Positions 43,849-54,230 of a stretch of DNA of 64,000 nt are shown here, piece by piece (within the stretch, counting starts at the first letter, position 1; every line of letters starts with the position of its first letter). The stretch comes from Micropterus salmoides (lineage: Eukaryota > Chordata > Actinopteri > Centrarchiformes > Centrarchidae): the NCBI RefSeq assembly GCF_014851395.1, contig NW_024040041.1:14373742-14437741 (forward strand), given 5' to 3'. Made by a program: the position numbers and the translations under genes. The notes under the pieces were generated by a model. That model ran no database searches. It had not been told where the DNA came from and saw only the letters and a list, made by a program, of their open reading frames with translations.

Positions 43849-44024
43849 AGAGGATGGGCGGTCTTTTGTAATTCTGTAAATAAGCCTAATGGCAAATTGT
43901 GTGCAATGAATCAATGACAATTATATGTAAATTAAAAAAGAGTTTATTAGGAACCTACTGGACTTTCTTTGTGGCTTATTTTTTATGGCAGAATTATTTT
44001 AAGTGAAGCAATAGTTTATAACAT

Positions 44025-45213
44025 TTATAAAGCATTAATAATACGTGTACGGACTAGTCGTCCACCGACATCTTCATGCCCTGCATGGTCCACAGGGTCG
44101 GCACCTTCCTCCGGCACCGGCTGATAGTGTTGCCTAGGGAGAGGGATCCTCTTGGTGACACAGATGTTGTGGAGGACAGTGCACGCTGCTATTACGATGC
44201 AGACTCGCTCAGGGTGCATCCGCATCTCTCCATGAAGACAATGAAACCTAGAAAAAAGAATTAATGATTAGGCTATTGCAAAACCTAAATGTGTCACGTT
44301 TGGCGAGTTTTATATAGCCTAGGCCTAGTCTATTTAAATAGTTTTCAGTGATCTAGTGACCACACTATATCAGCACCATGGATAGCGGCACAGACACTGC
44401 GGAAAGAATTTTACCTGCGCTTGAGGACTCCGATGCACCCCTCAACGAGGGACCTAGTGGTGGTGTGGATGTTGTTATACTGTCTTGCTCAGTCCTAGGA
44501 GCAATTATAGGAGTCATCTGCCAGTGTTTCAGTGGGTATCCACTGTCACCGAGAAGCAGCCCATTTACTCTTCCAGCCTCGAAATCCTGGTATAACACAC
44601 TCTCTCGGAGGATGCGTGCGTCATGGGTAGATCCAGGCCATCTTGCCACCAAATTAAAGATGTTATAATTGGCGTCACAAGCAATCTGCACATTGATTGA
44701 ATGGTATCCCTTGCGGTTGACATACAGATACTCATGCTCAGATGGTGCCTGGATCCGGATGTGAGTCCCATCGATGCAGCCCACAATACCAGGAATGCCA
44801 GAGGCCCGGAGGAATCGGTGTTTCATCACCGCAGACTTGGCCTCAGTGGGGAGGTGAGCAGATCGTGGAAGGCGACGGCTCAGTGCCAGTGACACTCTGC
44901 AGATGGCCCGACATGCGGTGGATTTGTGGACATTAATCGTGTCTCCAACAGTGTTTTGAAACGCACCATTTGCATAAAAACGTAGCGCTATTAACAGCTG
45001 TAATGCAGGTGTCAATGCTGCGTTGTGATCGGACACAAACTGTAAGTTGGGTGACAGCTCTTCAACAAGTTCATATATATCTCTCCGACAAAATTGAAAC
45101 CTCTGAATCAGCTCCTCATCATTGTAAATGTCCAATGGATTGCTTCTGTCCCTAATAACTCTCTCCCGTCTAAAAGCCCGCTCATTGTAAAGTCTGTGTA
45201 TAAGGCGCGCCAT
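44025..45213 (-). mobile_element. PIF/Harbinger transposase gene, one frameshift
   Basis: Starts MARLIHRLYNERAFRRER. DDE domain: GCIDGTHIRI (first Asp) at about residues 144-153, ARWPGSTHDARIL, and LLGDSGYPL (second Asp) at about 225. Near 44485 one base is missing; in the next frame the sequence continues YNNIHTTTRSLVEGCIGVLK with the conserved Glu, reaching donor CGCAG/GTAAAA at 44415/44414. An intron runs to acceptor TTTCTAG (44248) and exon 2 (44247-44025) encodes FHCLHGEMRMHPERV, then VLHNICV and the C-terminus. The intron and all three catalytic residues survive. The product would be non-functional unless the frameshift is an error. Not the host HARBI1 gene. Confidence 0.85.
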
Positions 45214-45214
45214 G

Positions 45215-46090
45215 TCTTTACTGCTGAGTTATCAAGTGGTTACTATAGAAACTTGCCTAGATTTTTACTTTACGCCTGCTACTGACTAGGCGTAAGATTT
45301 ACGCCCGGTCTTAGCGAGAAGAGGACTTGGAGCCTGGATGGTGCAAATAACTATTAGGTCGGACTTAGAATGCTGAGTTAAGACCTACTTACCTTAAGAC
45401 CAGGCGTAAGCCCTGTTGGTGCAACCAGCTCCAGATGAGTTCGTCAACGAGCGCCGGCGCAGCTGGGACTGAACGCCAGCTCTTCAGCCCTTTTTCCTCG
45501 ATCACTTCTTAGGACGACCAGAGCCCCGGCTCATAAACAGGAGCTGGTACTCAGGTGAGGAGGGCAGGTGTGTGAATGGAGGCGGAAATGAATGTTTGTA
45601 GCTATCCCGGCTATGAAGAAGACTTTCCATGCACACTCTGATGTTTAACAGTGTGTTGATCCTAAGTCCAAGCACCTGAGACGTAGGTGTTGGGTGTTAG
45701 GCTGGTATGGCAACACAAATGACGAATGCAAACAGGAAAAATCGCCAGAGATGGAGGGGAGCAGTGGCCAGGCTATACACAGGCGCCATCTTACTTCCCC
45801 TGAGCCTGAAATGTGCCCTTTGTGCTTTGGTTTTTTAAATTCAAATGTTATATTTTATACATTAGGATTTGATCAACAATGACAAGGGCTAAATTGAAAT
45901 ACCTAGACAACTGGGTCAGAGCATCTCAAACTAGAACTCTTGAGGTGTGTTCCCAGTGTGCAGTTTGCAGTACCTATCAACTGTTGTGAAAGTCTTCACA
46001 TGATGCAGACTGTGCTTAATAAACAACTCAAAAAATGCAAAAAGCCTAATGCAAAAATTATACTGAAACATCCAACTCAAATCCAGTTAC
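45215..46090. other. Harbinger right end and V flank
   Basis: To about 45430 the sequence is transposon non-coding DNA with repeated AGACC/GGCGTAAG motifs and an end near GGGTTGGTGCAACC-like sequence. 45440-45900 shows nothing. 45985-46095 matches the flanks of B promoters at 2341-2530 and 56760-56930. Confidence 0.45.
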
Positions 46091-46095
46091 ACACT

Positions 46096-46189
46096 GTGAG
46101 GAGGAGTCAATGCAAAACTCAGATGCCTTCCACCTCTACTTATCTGACTGCAGAGAGGATGACAGAGAACAGTGGGCACACAGTTTAGC
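46096..46189 (+). promoter_or_regulatory. IGHV B1 promoter and 5' UTR
   Basis: B1 module with octamer-like ATGCAAAA at 46110-46117. It differs from the 57-kb copy at only a few positions. Confidence 0.8.
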
Positions 46190-46637
46190 ATGATGGACTA
46201 TAGGACAGGACTGCTGCTTTTAACTGTCTGCTGGGCAGGTGAAGAGCTTCACTGATCTTAATGTGAAATGTTTTCATTATGCTACCAATGTTAAGCATGA
46301 CATGCATACTGTATCTTTTTTGTCTTGACAGGTGTTGATGGTCAGACTCTGACAGAATCTGAACCAGTGGTTAAAAGGCCTGGAGAATCCCACAGATTGA
46401 CCTGTACAGCCTCTGGATTCACATTCAGCAGCTACGGGATGCACTGGATCAGACAGGCTCCTGGAAAAGGACTGGAGTGGATCGCTTATATAAGCACAGC
46501 TAGTACTCCCATCTCTTACTCCCAGTCAGTCCAGGGTAGATTCACCATCTCCAGAGATGACTCCAGCAGTAAAGTCTATCTACAGATGAACAATCTGAAA
46601 ACAGAGGACACAGCAGTGTATTACTGTGCCAGAGAGA
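46190..46637 (+). CDS. IGHV segment, B1/A chimera, intact
   Basis: Exon 1 (46190-46238) encodes MMDYRTGLLLLTVCWA with a split Gly at donor GTGAAG; exon 2 (46332-46637) follows acceptor TTGACAG. FR1 TESEPVVKRPG, Cys in HRLTCTASGFTF, CDR1 SSYGMH, core Trp in HWIRQAPGKGLEW, CDR2 ISTASTPI, then GRFTISRDDSSSKVYLQMNN. The last ten codons (EDTAVYYCARE) and the RSS look like group A, not like other B1 genes, which end EDSAVYYCARE with a different spacer. There are no stops and all conserved residues are present. Its closest relative is the gene at 57033, with which it also shares several hundred bases of downstream DNA. Confidence 0.94.
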
Positions 46638-46676
46638 CACAGTGAAAGACAATAACAGGAGAGTCATACAAAAACT
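46638..46676 (+). other. A-type RSS on a B1 gene
   Basis: Heptamer CACAGTG (46638-46644), 23-bp spacer, nonamer ACAAAAACT (46668-46676). The spacer matches that of the group A gene at 1455 at 19 of 23 positions and has no similarity to B spacers. Confidence 0.93.
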
Positions 46677-47300
46677 ACTTCCTCTATTTAGCACCACTGA
46701 GAACATTCAGTATTATAATATTATCAGTATATTTAATTTCCACTACCACTGTGATTGAAAGTAAACATAAATGTTAACAGTACTGTACAGAGTACAGAGT
46801 CAACACTTGAAGTCACAGAGTCACTCTCTGTTAAATACAGGCACATTTTAGGGTGCAACATAAAATTAGTAACACACTCCATCATGAAGCAGAGGTGTTT
46901 TCCAGGCAGATTTTTTTCACTCTGCACAGACAATATCAAAACAAAAAGTACTTTAAGTGGATATGGTATTATTAAACGCTGATAGAACTGAAATCCAATT
47001 ATCACTATTTAAATAATAAACAGATGTTGTCATTTCATAGTGTATTGAATTAATTTGTAAACATCATGAGTACACAAAATTAAAATGAATAAGGACAGAA
47101 GAATATTTTATTTATAGAGAGCATTTCAAGATCCTCAAAGACACCTTACATGGCAAATAAAGAACCTAAATACAAATTTTAAAAGAGCTGGTGCTCTCAG
47201 TAGCTTAATATAGCTATAAGCTATAGCAATTTAAAATTATTTTAAAAGGAGCATTTAAAGTCATTTTTTGAACATAAAAATACTGTATCAGCTTGGTTTG
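46677..47300. other. Duplicated downstream flank, no gene
   Basis: Matches 57508-57990 in order and orientation, including a ACATAAATGTTAACAGTACT stretch. No coding content. Confidence 0.65.
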
Positions 47301-47479
47301 GATGCTGGAGACAGAAGGTTGGTGTTAGATGAAACGGGCTACGGTGGAAAGTACGGCAGTAGAGGATGTTGGTGAAATAAGAGGGGCCTGATCATGGAGG
47401 ATTTTGTTAGTGAATCAAAGGAATTAGATTTTTATGTAAAGTGATGTGGTCACAGGAGCAGGAGTGATTGAGCAGGTGA

Positions 47480-47890
47480 ACAGCTGGGTTCTGGTCTGGA
47501 TCCACTACCTGAAACTCCATCCAGTCACTTGGGTCTATCAGAGAGCTTCCGTGTTTGAGGAAACTAATCTTACCAATAAATTAGGGCTCTGACATTAGCT
47601 GCCCAGATAAATCCCCCACTTTTTGACGTCTTAGTAAAGTGAGTCTAAGTGAGTTTTATACCCCCAAATAAATGGCAATCGTATTGAATTAAAATTCAAG
47701 AATGTCAATGAACACTTAATTGGAGTATTTTTGAAACAAATATAAACTTGGGCCGCAACACCATTTTCATCACATTTAAACGCCCTGCAAGAGAAAGTGG
47801 CAAAGACCTCCAAAAATCAATGTATTTGTTTAGTTTGTCTAACTGGAATGAGAAGCTGCTTAAAGTTGACGGTTGCGGTAAGCCAATCAC
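47480..47890 (-). mobile_element. L1-like LINE ORF2 fragment
   Basis: On the minus strand the reading DKLNKYIDFWRSLPLSLAGR, LNVMKMVLRPKFIF and LNFNSIRLPFIWGYKTHL resembles the ORF2 region after the RT domain. A diverged copy in the same orientation is at 59645-60015, part of the same duplicated block. Confidence 0.65.
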
Positions 47891-48045
47891 AGGTGAGACT
47901 GGTCGAGAAACGGGTTAGGTCACCGGACAATTACAGGCCAATTAGTAGCCTAGAGTCGAAGATAGCTTCAACTCCACCTCCTCGGCCTTCATTTTCCATT
48001 TTTACCAAACAAAAATTGAATTTCAGGCTTAATCCAGCAATACAC

Positions 48046-50042
48046 TGTCACACTCTGCCTGTCTGCCATGCCGTGTTTTACACTTTTGGATTTAGTTAGC
48101 GTTATTTTGGTCTGTTGGGTTTTGGGGGTCTGTCTTGTCTGTCATCTAGTGTTCAGTAACCCTTGTCATGTCTGTTACCCCAGTGATCCCTCTGCATGTC
48201 TGTCTCTGTTTTCCTCTGCTCTCTCTCTCTGCCTCGTTAGCCTCATGTCTTTCACTTGTGTTGCTCCCGCCCTGCTCGTTTGTCCCTGTGTGTATATATT
48301 CCTGGTGTTTCTGTCTTGTCCTTGTCAGGTCATTGTATGTTGTCACCCTGTGTAGCAGTGTGTTGCTCCTGTTGTCAGCCAATGTCCAATGTTTCCCTGC
48401 TCATTTTGGTTTTCTGTTGGACAACCTTTGTTTTTGGACTCTGTCATCAGCCACTCAGTTTGTAAGTGTGCTCGCCTTTGTTTGTTTATTAAAACCCTTC
48501 TGAACTGTTCCTGCTGGCTTTCGTGTCCTGCTTTCGGGTCCTACTACCTGCCTCCATAAGACAAACTGTGACAGAATGATCCGACCACAAATGGACCTAG
48601 CGGATCTAGCATTATTGGCAGAGGATATAAGGGAGTGGACCTCAACCTGTGAAAGGTTAGGTTCCTCAATCCTGGATTCCATGGACTTGGATCGCAGACT
48701 GTTTGTTTATGGCCTCATGGAGAAGACCCTGTGCAGCAAGCCAAGGCTGCTGAATCTCCCCTCCCTGGATGAGCAGTTGGTCGTCATCACACGGATGAAG
48801 AGAGACCTGGAGCAGATAATGGACACTCCCGAGGGTTCGCTGCCTGGTGGCGCTAGAGCTGCTAGCCGCCAGCCTGATCCCCGGCCCGCTAGCTGCAGGG
48901 TGGGAGGCATCTTCCTCTCCCAGCCTGCACGCACCCAGCCTGCTAGCTGCCCGCCTGGTCATCTCCCTCCTGTGTTGGCTCCAGCATCCAGACTAGTTGG
49001 GGACTCCTGGACATCTAGCTCTCTGGTCTCTTTTTTGATGGACTTGGCATTAGAGCCAGAGAGCCTAAGGATTGCAAGTCCCCAACCAGCTAGCTGTCAG
49101 CCGGCTAACCCCCAACCTGCTCCGCCTGATTACCGGCCAGCTAGTGCTGCTAGCTTTCTGCCTGCCCACCTGCCTGATCCCCGGCCTGCTAGCGCTGCTA
49201 GCAGCCAGCCTGATCACCAGCTGACTCCTGTTCCCTCGTCGGTGTTCCAACCGGCATCAGCTTCGTTGGTGGCCTCAGTCCGAGGACCTCAGCCCAGCTG
49301 TGCCTCCAGAGCACCCAAGCTTTGGGTGCCGACCTCCGGAGAGGTCTTGCCGTCGGCCTCCTGCTCGGCCCCCAGTGGGTTTGCTGCCTCACTGTTGGCC
49401 GTCCTGCCAACCCCTTGAACTGTTGCCCCCTTGATCTGCCCTGCCTGTTGGGTCGTCCCCCGGGGCCACCTCCCGAACATTGTTGCCTCCCTGTTCTGCC
49501 CGGCCTGTTGGGTCGTCCTCCGGGACGGCCTCCTGAACATTGTGGCCCCCCTGGTCTGCCTGGCCTCATGGGTCGTCCCGCGGGACGCCCACCTGAACAG
49601 TTTTGCCCTCCTGGTCTGCTCTGTCGACCTCTGGGTCTGCTCCCTGAACTTTTGTTCACCTCGGTCGGCCTCCTGAACTGCCTTGCCCTGCCGGTATTTG
49701 GCCTTTTGAGACTTTTGTTTTGTTTTTCTGGCCCTCCGCCTGGGCTCCCTCCGCCCACCCTGGGCCAGCTTGACCTGTTTGTTTTTTTGGGGTTTTTTTT
49801 GTGATGTTTCGTTTTAGGACGTCAGGGGCTGTCCTTTTTGGGGGGGGGGTACTGTCACACTCTGCCTCTCTGCCATGCCGTGTTTTGCACTTTTGGATTT
49901 AGTTGGTGTTATTTTGGTCTGTTGGGTTTTGGGGGTCTGTTTTGTCTGTCATCTAGTGTTCGGTAACCCTTGTCATGTCTGTTACCCCAGTGATCCCTCT
50001 GCATGTCTGTCTCCGTTTTCCCCTGCTTTGTCTCTCCCTGCC
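48046..50042 (+). mobile_element. Non-autonomous LTR retrotransposon
   Basis: 5' LTR 48046-48573 (TGTCACAC to TGTGACA, 528 bp); internal region 48574-49852; a G-rich polypurine tract just before the 3' LTR; 3' LTR 49853-50042, cut off after 190 bp. A gag-like start follows the 5' LTR at once, and there is no protease, RT or integrase, so the element depended on a partner. The solo LTR at 40537-41052 is a relative. The truncated 3' LTR ends 5 bases before an octamer belonging to the group D promoter. Confidence 0.82.
48576..49418 (+). CDS. Gag-like proline-rich ORF of LTR element
   Basis: A 280-codon frame starting MIRPQMDLADLALLAEDIRE. The first 85 residues look folded and helical; the rest is low-complexity Pro/Ala/Ser with repeated PAS, PASCQP and DPRPAS units, encoded by irregular CCNGCTAG-type repeats. 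The antisense frame 49198-49758 is a compositional shadow. No zinc knuckle is present. Assigned to the element by position between LTR and polypurine tract; molecular function unknown. Confidence 0.55.
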   Translation: MIRPQMDLADLALLAEDIREWTSTCERLGSSILDSMDLDRRLFVYGLMEKTLCSKPRLLNLPSLDEQLVVITRMKRDLEQIMDTPEGSLPGGARAASRQPDPRPASCRVGGIFLSQPARTQPASCPPGHLPPVLAPASRLVGDSWTSSSLVSFLMDLALEPESLRIASPQPASCQPANPQPAPPDYRPASAASFLPAHLPDPRPASAASSQPDHQLTPVPSSVFQPASASLVASVRGPQPSCASRAPKLWVPTSGEVLPSASCSAPSGFAASLLAVLPTP

Positions 50043-50046
50043 TCCA

Positions 50047-50165
50047 ATGCAAATTTAGTTTTAATATATCAACACTGTATCTCCAAAATCTCCGACTGGT
50101 AAAATGCAAATTCACACACTGATGCACAGTCCCCACCCATTATGCCTGCATAATATATATCCTTC
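50047..50165 (+). promoter_or_regulatory. Group D V promoter with two perfect octamers
   Basis: ATGCAAAT occurs at 50047-50054 and again at 50104-50111, with a TATATAT-like stretch near 50152 and the leader ATG at 50207. Two exact octamers make this the strongest-looking V promoter in the window, although it drives a pseudogene. Confidence 0.75.
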
Positions 50166-50598
50166 ATTACAGCTTTTGCAGTAGCAGACTCAGCCAAGTT
50201 CCCACCATGACAGTTGTACAAAGTGTCCCCCTCTTGGCTCTCATTTCAGGTGAGTGAAGTCGGTGTCCAGGGGAGGAGAAAAGGAGCTTTGGATGTCTGC
50301 TGGCTCCCTGTCATCCACATGTACACACTGGCTGTAGATGTTATGAATGATTACTCGGACGATCCTTGTAGTTTATTATTTGTGGTAAATATATACTAAA
50401 TTTAGATATTTTATGACCTTGTAACTCACTAGTTACTCCCATTATAAATTGTTATGTTTTAATGTCTGCAACCTTGTTAATTGCGCTGCTGCCTGTCTTG
50501 GCCAGGATGCTCTTAGAAAAGAGATTTTTAATCTCAATGGAAAAAAAAGGGACTGGAATGGATCAGATAGTGGAACTGGCACAATATTTGCCCAAAGT

Positions 50599-51131
50599 CA
50601 GTGTTGGGCAAGTTACTCAGAAATTGTAATATTACTAGTTACTTATTACTCCTTTAAAAAAGTAATATTACTTTACTTATTACTGGGTGATAAAAGTAAC
50701 TAGTTATGTTAATACTTTTGAGTGTTTCCCACAGAATGACAGGAGGGGTGGAGGAGGGGGTGTGGGGTTGGACAGGTTTGTGCAGCGGTGTTCACGAGAG
50801 AGAGGGAGAGAGACAGAGAGAAGCAGGGAGCGAGCCAGGAGGTGCTGCACGAATATATGCTCCTCAATACAGCTCCTTAATCAAAAATGATTTTAAATAC
50901 ACCTAGTAAAAATTTGAAAATCTATGTGGCGGTCAGCGTTGATAATTATCCAAATTACAGGCTAATTATGGGAAACACACTTTCCCTACCACCCCCTTCA
51001 CCCCCAAACAAAGCAGTCTCTCCTGATTTTTTTAACTAACATCATATCCATACCATGAGTAAGTAGTTACACTACTTAGTTGGAAAGTAATATTATTACA
51101 GTTACTAGTAACGTGTCACTGCCCAACACTG
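50599..51131. mobile_element. hAT-like MITE in group D V exon
   Basis: Ends are complementary (CAGTGTTGGGCA at 50599, TGCCCAACACTG ending at 51131), with internal AGTTACTTATTAC and GTTACACTACTTAG tracts, a widespread teleost hAT MITE pattern. No clean 8-bp target duplication: CCCAAAGT versus CCAAATAC. A second MITE is nested inside. Confidence 0.8.
50721..50979. mobile_element. Second hAT-like MITE, nested
   Basis: AGTGTTTCCCACAGAATGAC at the start and GGGAAACAC at the end; the same family as 17465-17828 and 61212-61572, here internally shortened. Confidence 0.78.
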
Positions 51132-51504
51132 CCAAATACACATCCAAAAATCTAGTGTAGGCTACTTAGAGGTGAAGAGTCTTAAAGAAGGAGACTCTGC
51201 AGTTTATTATTGTGCACGAGCCACAGTGACACACCAGACTATAAAGCATGTACAAAAACTGAACACTCGTTTCTGTATGAGATGCACTGAAGTCAGGGCT
51301 TTGAAAAAACATTTCCCATTGAATGATGGCCAATAAACAATGAAACACATTTTGTCATGTATTTGTCAGTGTTGTGGGGCAGTTTATCATGACTGAAGAC
51401 AACGTTATTGTAATTACAACATAATTTAACTGCAGAAAAAGCTTTACTTTACTTTAAAAGCTTTTTCTACAGTACTCAGCTCTTCTAAATTAACTTACTT
51501 CAAA

Positions 51505-51592
51505 CCAATAAACACATTAGAAACACTGAATAGTCAGATGAATGATGGAGATAATTTTGTATTATTTTGTGAATAATATTGATCTCATCCAG
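51505..51592 (+). pseudogene. IGHV group E intron/FR1 fragment
   Basis: The run from about 51508 to 51555 is almost identical to the intron of the group E copy at 54807-54850, and GTGAATAATATTGATCTCAT with CCAGAC after it matches the start of its V exon. The rest is lost. It lies 140 bp before a B1 promoter. Confidence 0.75.
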
Positions 51593-51713
51593 ACTTTTAT
51601 TTTTACCCCCTACACATACTGCTGACACTTTGGGGGATTTTTTAAACCGAATGTGGATTTGATTATTTTAAGAACCGAGTCTATAGATAAACTAAAATGC
51701 TCTTCTCCTCCCT

Positions 51714-51807
51714 GTGAGGAGGAGTCAATGCAAAACTCAGATGTCTTCCACCTCTACTTATCTGACTGCAGAGAGGATGACAGAGAACAGTGGACACACA
51801 GTTTAAC
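51714..51807 (+). promoter_or_regulatory. IGHV B1 promoter and 5' UTR
   Basis: B1 module, octamer-like ATGCAAAA at 51728-51735. Confidence 0.8.
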
Positions 51808-52239
51808 ATGATGGACTATAGGACAGGACTGCTGCTTTTAACGGTCTGCTGGGCAGGTGAAGAGCTTCACTCGATTTAACATAATTCTGATTTCCTGAAC
51901 CAATTTAATCAATGTGATTTTTAAAATGTCCTGACAGGTGTTGATGGTCAGACTCTGACAGAATCTGAACCAGTGATTAAAAGGCCTGGAGAATCTCACA
52001 GATTGACTTGTACAGGCTCTGGATTCACATTCAGCAGCTACTTGATGGCCTGGGTCAGACAGGCTCCTGGAAAAGGACTGGAGTGGGTTGCCACTATCGA
52101 TGTTACTAGCATCTACTACTCTCAGTCAGTCCAAGGGAGGTTTACCATCTCCAGAGGCAACAGCAGACAGCAGGTGTATCTGCAGATGAACAGTTTGAAG
52201 ACTGAAGATTCTGCTGTTTATTATTGTGCTCGAGAGCCT
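51808..52239 (+). CDS. IGHV segment, group B1, intact
   Basis: Exon 1 (51808-51856) encodes MMDYRTGLLLLTVCWA and a split Gly at donor GTGAAG; exon 2 (51938-52239) follows acceptor CTGACAG. FR1 TESEPVIKRPG, Cys in HRLTCTGSGFTF, CDR1 SSYLMA, core Trp in AWVRQAPGKGLEW, CDR2 IDVTSI (two residues shorter than in 16296), FR3 GRFTISRGNSRQQVYLQMNS ending TEDSAVYYCARE. SRGN replaces the usual SRDN. Unlike its siblings it has one extra base before the heptamer, so the germline frame runs through the heptamer without a stop. FR3 end and RSS are pure B type. Confidence 0.94.
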
Positions 52240-52278
52240 CACAGTGACTGGAGTTGGTTGAGCAGCTGTACAAAAACC
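52240..52278 (+). other. 23-bp-spacer RSS of B1 V segment
   Basis: Heptamer CACAGTG (52240-52246), 23-bp spacer, nonamer ACAAAAACC (52270-52278), both consensus. Confidence 0.95.
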
Positions 52279-54000
52279 TACAGTACTCATCTTTACTGTG
52301 CTGATAGATCCTGAGAAAGACTTCTGTTTTAATTTAAACTTCTGTTTTAATTTTTGTTGTTGTTTTAAGGAAATCCTAAAAAAAAAAACACAATTAAAAT
52401 GTCTTATTGTAAAGACCACTTCCTTATAAAACTCCCAATGACAAAACAATCTGAAATCATTATAATATATTATCCATATAAATAAAATACACAGTACATT
52501 TTCACATTCCAGTCACATTCATGTTTAAATGATTTGACCTCTACAGACAGTCACATTGTGGGAGTGAAAATGTTACAGTACCCGATGTAAAAACACTAGA
52601 GGGCAGTCAGTGTTAAGTTTCTTACTCTGTCACTTTATTCAAACATAATCTCATATCTGCTGATCTGCTGAAAAAGATCTGTAGTATACATTTTTCCACT
52701 TTTCTAAATAAACGTACTTTATGAGGGTTTTGTTTGAGTAAATCCAATCATGGCATGTTATACGGTTTCTAAATGAACCATCTATGTGGTGAGATCTAAG
52801 ACCATTTTAGCACATTCATTAATAATGATTATTCAATAATGATTAAATAAATAATGATAAAAGATTATTCAACTGTATGCAAATAAAAGTTACTCATAAG
52901 GAAGTGAAGTGTGTGTGTGTCAGTGAGAGGACAGAAGAGCTCACATCAGTTCAGCTTCAACTGTTGCGTCAGATGTGTGACCAGGCTGGGCCAGTTGAGC
53001 CTGGTCCCAAACTTCACCAACTTTATAAACTTTGTCAAAAATACTCTATTAGCTTCCCACAATAGCCATAAGTTTGCAGACAAAAACTTCTCTGGAGACG
53101 GTCAAGAGTCGGTACAAAAAGAGTTTATTCCAAAACAGGACACATAAACCCATACAACATCCCAGCAGGCTGGACGATGAGGTCAACCCTATGGTCTGCA
53201 GACAGCCTTATATACCCCTTCTGGGCTGGTGTGCCCCCCTTCTTTCTTTATGCTGAATCTCTATCTATCTTCTGTTTTTATGCTGTTCACACAGGTTGTT
53301 ATACCACTTTTACAAGTTTTCCAGCTTTCATTCATCATTCTGTGTTGTTGACTTTCTATATTTATATTTCTATATTTTGTTATATTACAGGATAAGAAAC
53401 TTATCATTTACATTGTAACTCAAATGTCACCCTTTTTCATCAGTTATGCGTATATAATTTGACGCACAGTTATATTTCTTAAAAAATTACTACAGGAATA
53501 ACACATGTTGTTGTTATACTGGCTGTTTATTACTTCTTGTCTTCATCTATCCATCCACTTTCTGCCTTTGAAGCTCACCCACTCTGCCGAGCAGAGCCAG
53601 CAATTGCTTTGTCAGCAAGTTCACCAAATGCCCATGGGCAAGTTCACTTGAAGTTCACACAGGCTCTATGAATCAGAGGTTGGAAGCTGTCAATCAACCC
53701 CTTTAAGCAATCATTAAACATGTAGTCTTAATATCAGCAGACTGACACCTTGGCAGTTCATCATGTTATAACAACAGTGGATATCAGTAGACCAAAGCAT
53801 GCACTTGTCACAGCAGATTTTGGACACCTGTAGCCTCTCCTGCTCATAACAGTAGATAACAGTTGAGCAAGGTATGCATAGTCTCAGTGTCTGCAGTCAA
53901 TGCCCCCACTCAGGGATCTTACCACAATGAGCTAGTTACTGCATTCATGATTACAGCACAGCACTTCTAAGTAGAAAATAAGACACATCTCATGATGTGT
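52279..54000. other. Intergenic, nothing recognised
   Basis: No V exon or RSS. 53080-53260 resembles a promoter-containing repeat (GCCTTATATACCCCTTCTGG near 53205) of unknown type. Confidence 0.45.
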
Positions 54001-54007
54001 AATGTTC

Positions 54008-54230
54008 AAAGATTAAGAAGTAAGTAAGAAGTAAGTAAGGATAATTAATAAACTACCTACTAATGATTAATGCTAATTAAGGATATTAAAATGATTATAA
54101 ATGATGAACTAAGAATGATTACTTATTAATATTGATTAAAGATAATAAAATGATTGATTAAAGATGATGAATTAGGAATGATTAATGATTACTTCTAATT
54201 AAGGATACTAAAATGATCAAAAATGATTTG
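54008..54230 (+). repeat. AT-rich imperfect tandem repeat
   Basis: Irregular units around ATTAATGATTA, TAAGGATA and AAAATGATTA repeated over about 220 bases. Confidence 0.7.

Larger units (their letters stand above)
50207..51260 (+). pseudogene. IGHV group D pseudogene interrupted by hAT element
   Basis: Leader exon 50207-50249 (MTVVQSVPLLALIS, donor GTGAGT). FR1 and CDR1 were not recognised; FR2 to CDR2 survives near 50545-50598 (KGLEWI, frame break, DSGTGTIFAQS). A hAT-like element occupies 50599-51131, then FR3 resumes (TSKNLV, a break, YLEVKSLKEGDSAVYYCAR) to 51221. The RSS is fully intact: heptamer CACAGTG (51222-51228), 23-bp spacer, nonamer ACAAAAACT (51252-51260). The codons between CDR2 and TSKN are lost. 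No intact group D member is present. Confidence 0.8.

Noticed and set aside
44365..45213. Host HARBI1 gene
   Set aside because: It sits in a transposon setting with a facing accessory frame and a frameshift in the catalytic domain; a domesticated host gene should be intact.
49198..49758. Antisense Gly/Arg/Pro-rich protein
   Set aside because: It is a compositional mirror of repeated sense-strand sequence without a start context or domain.
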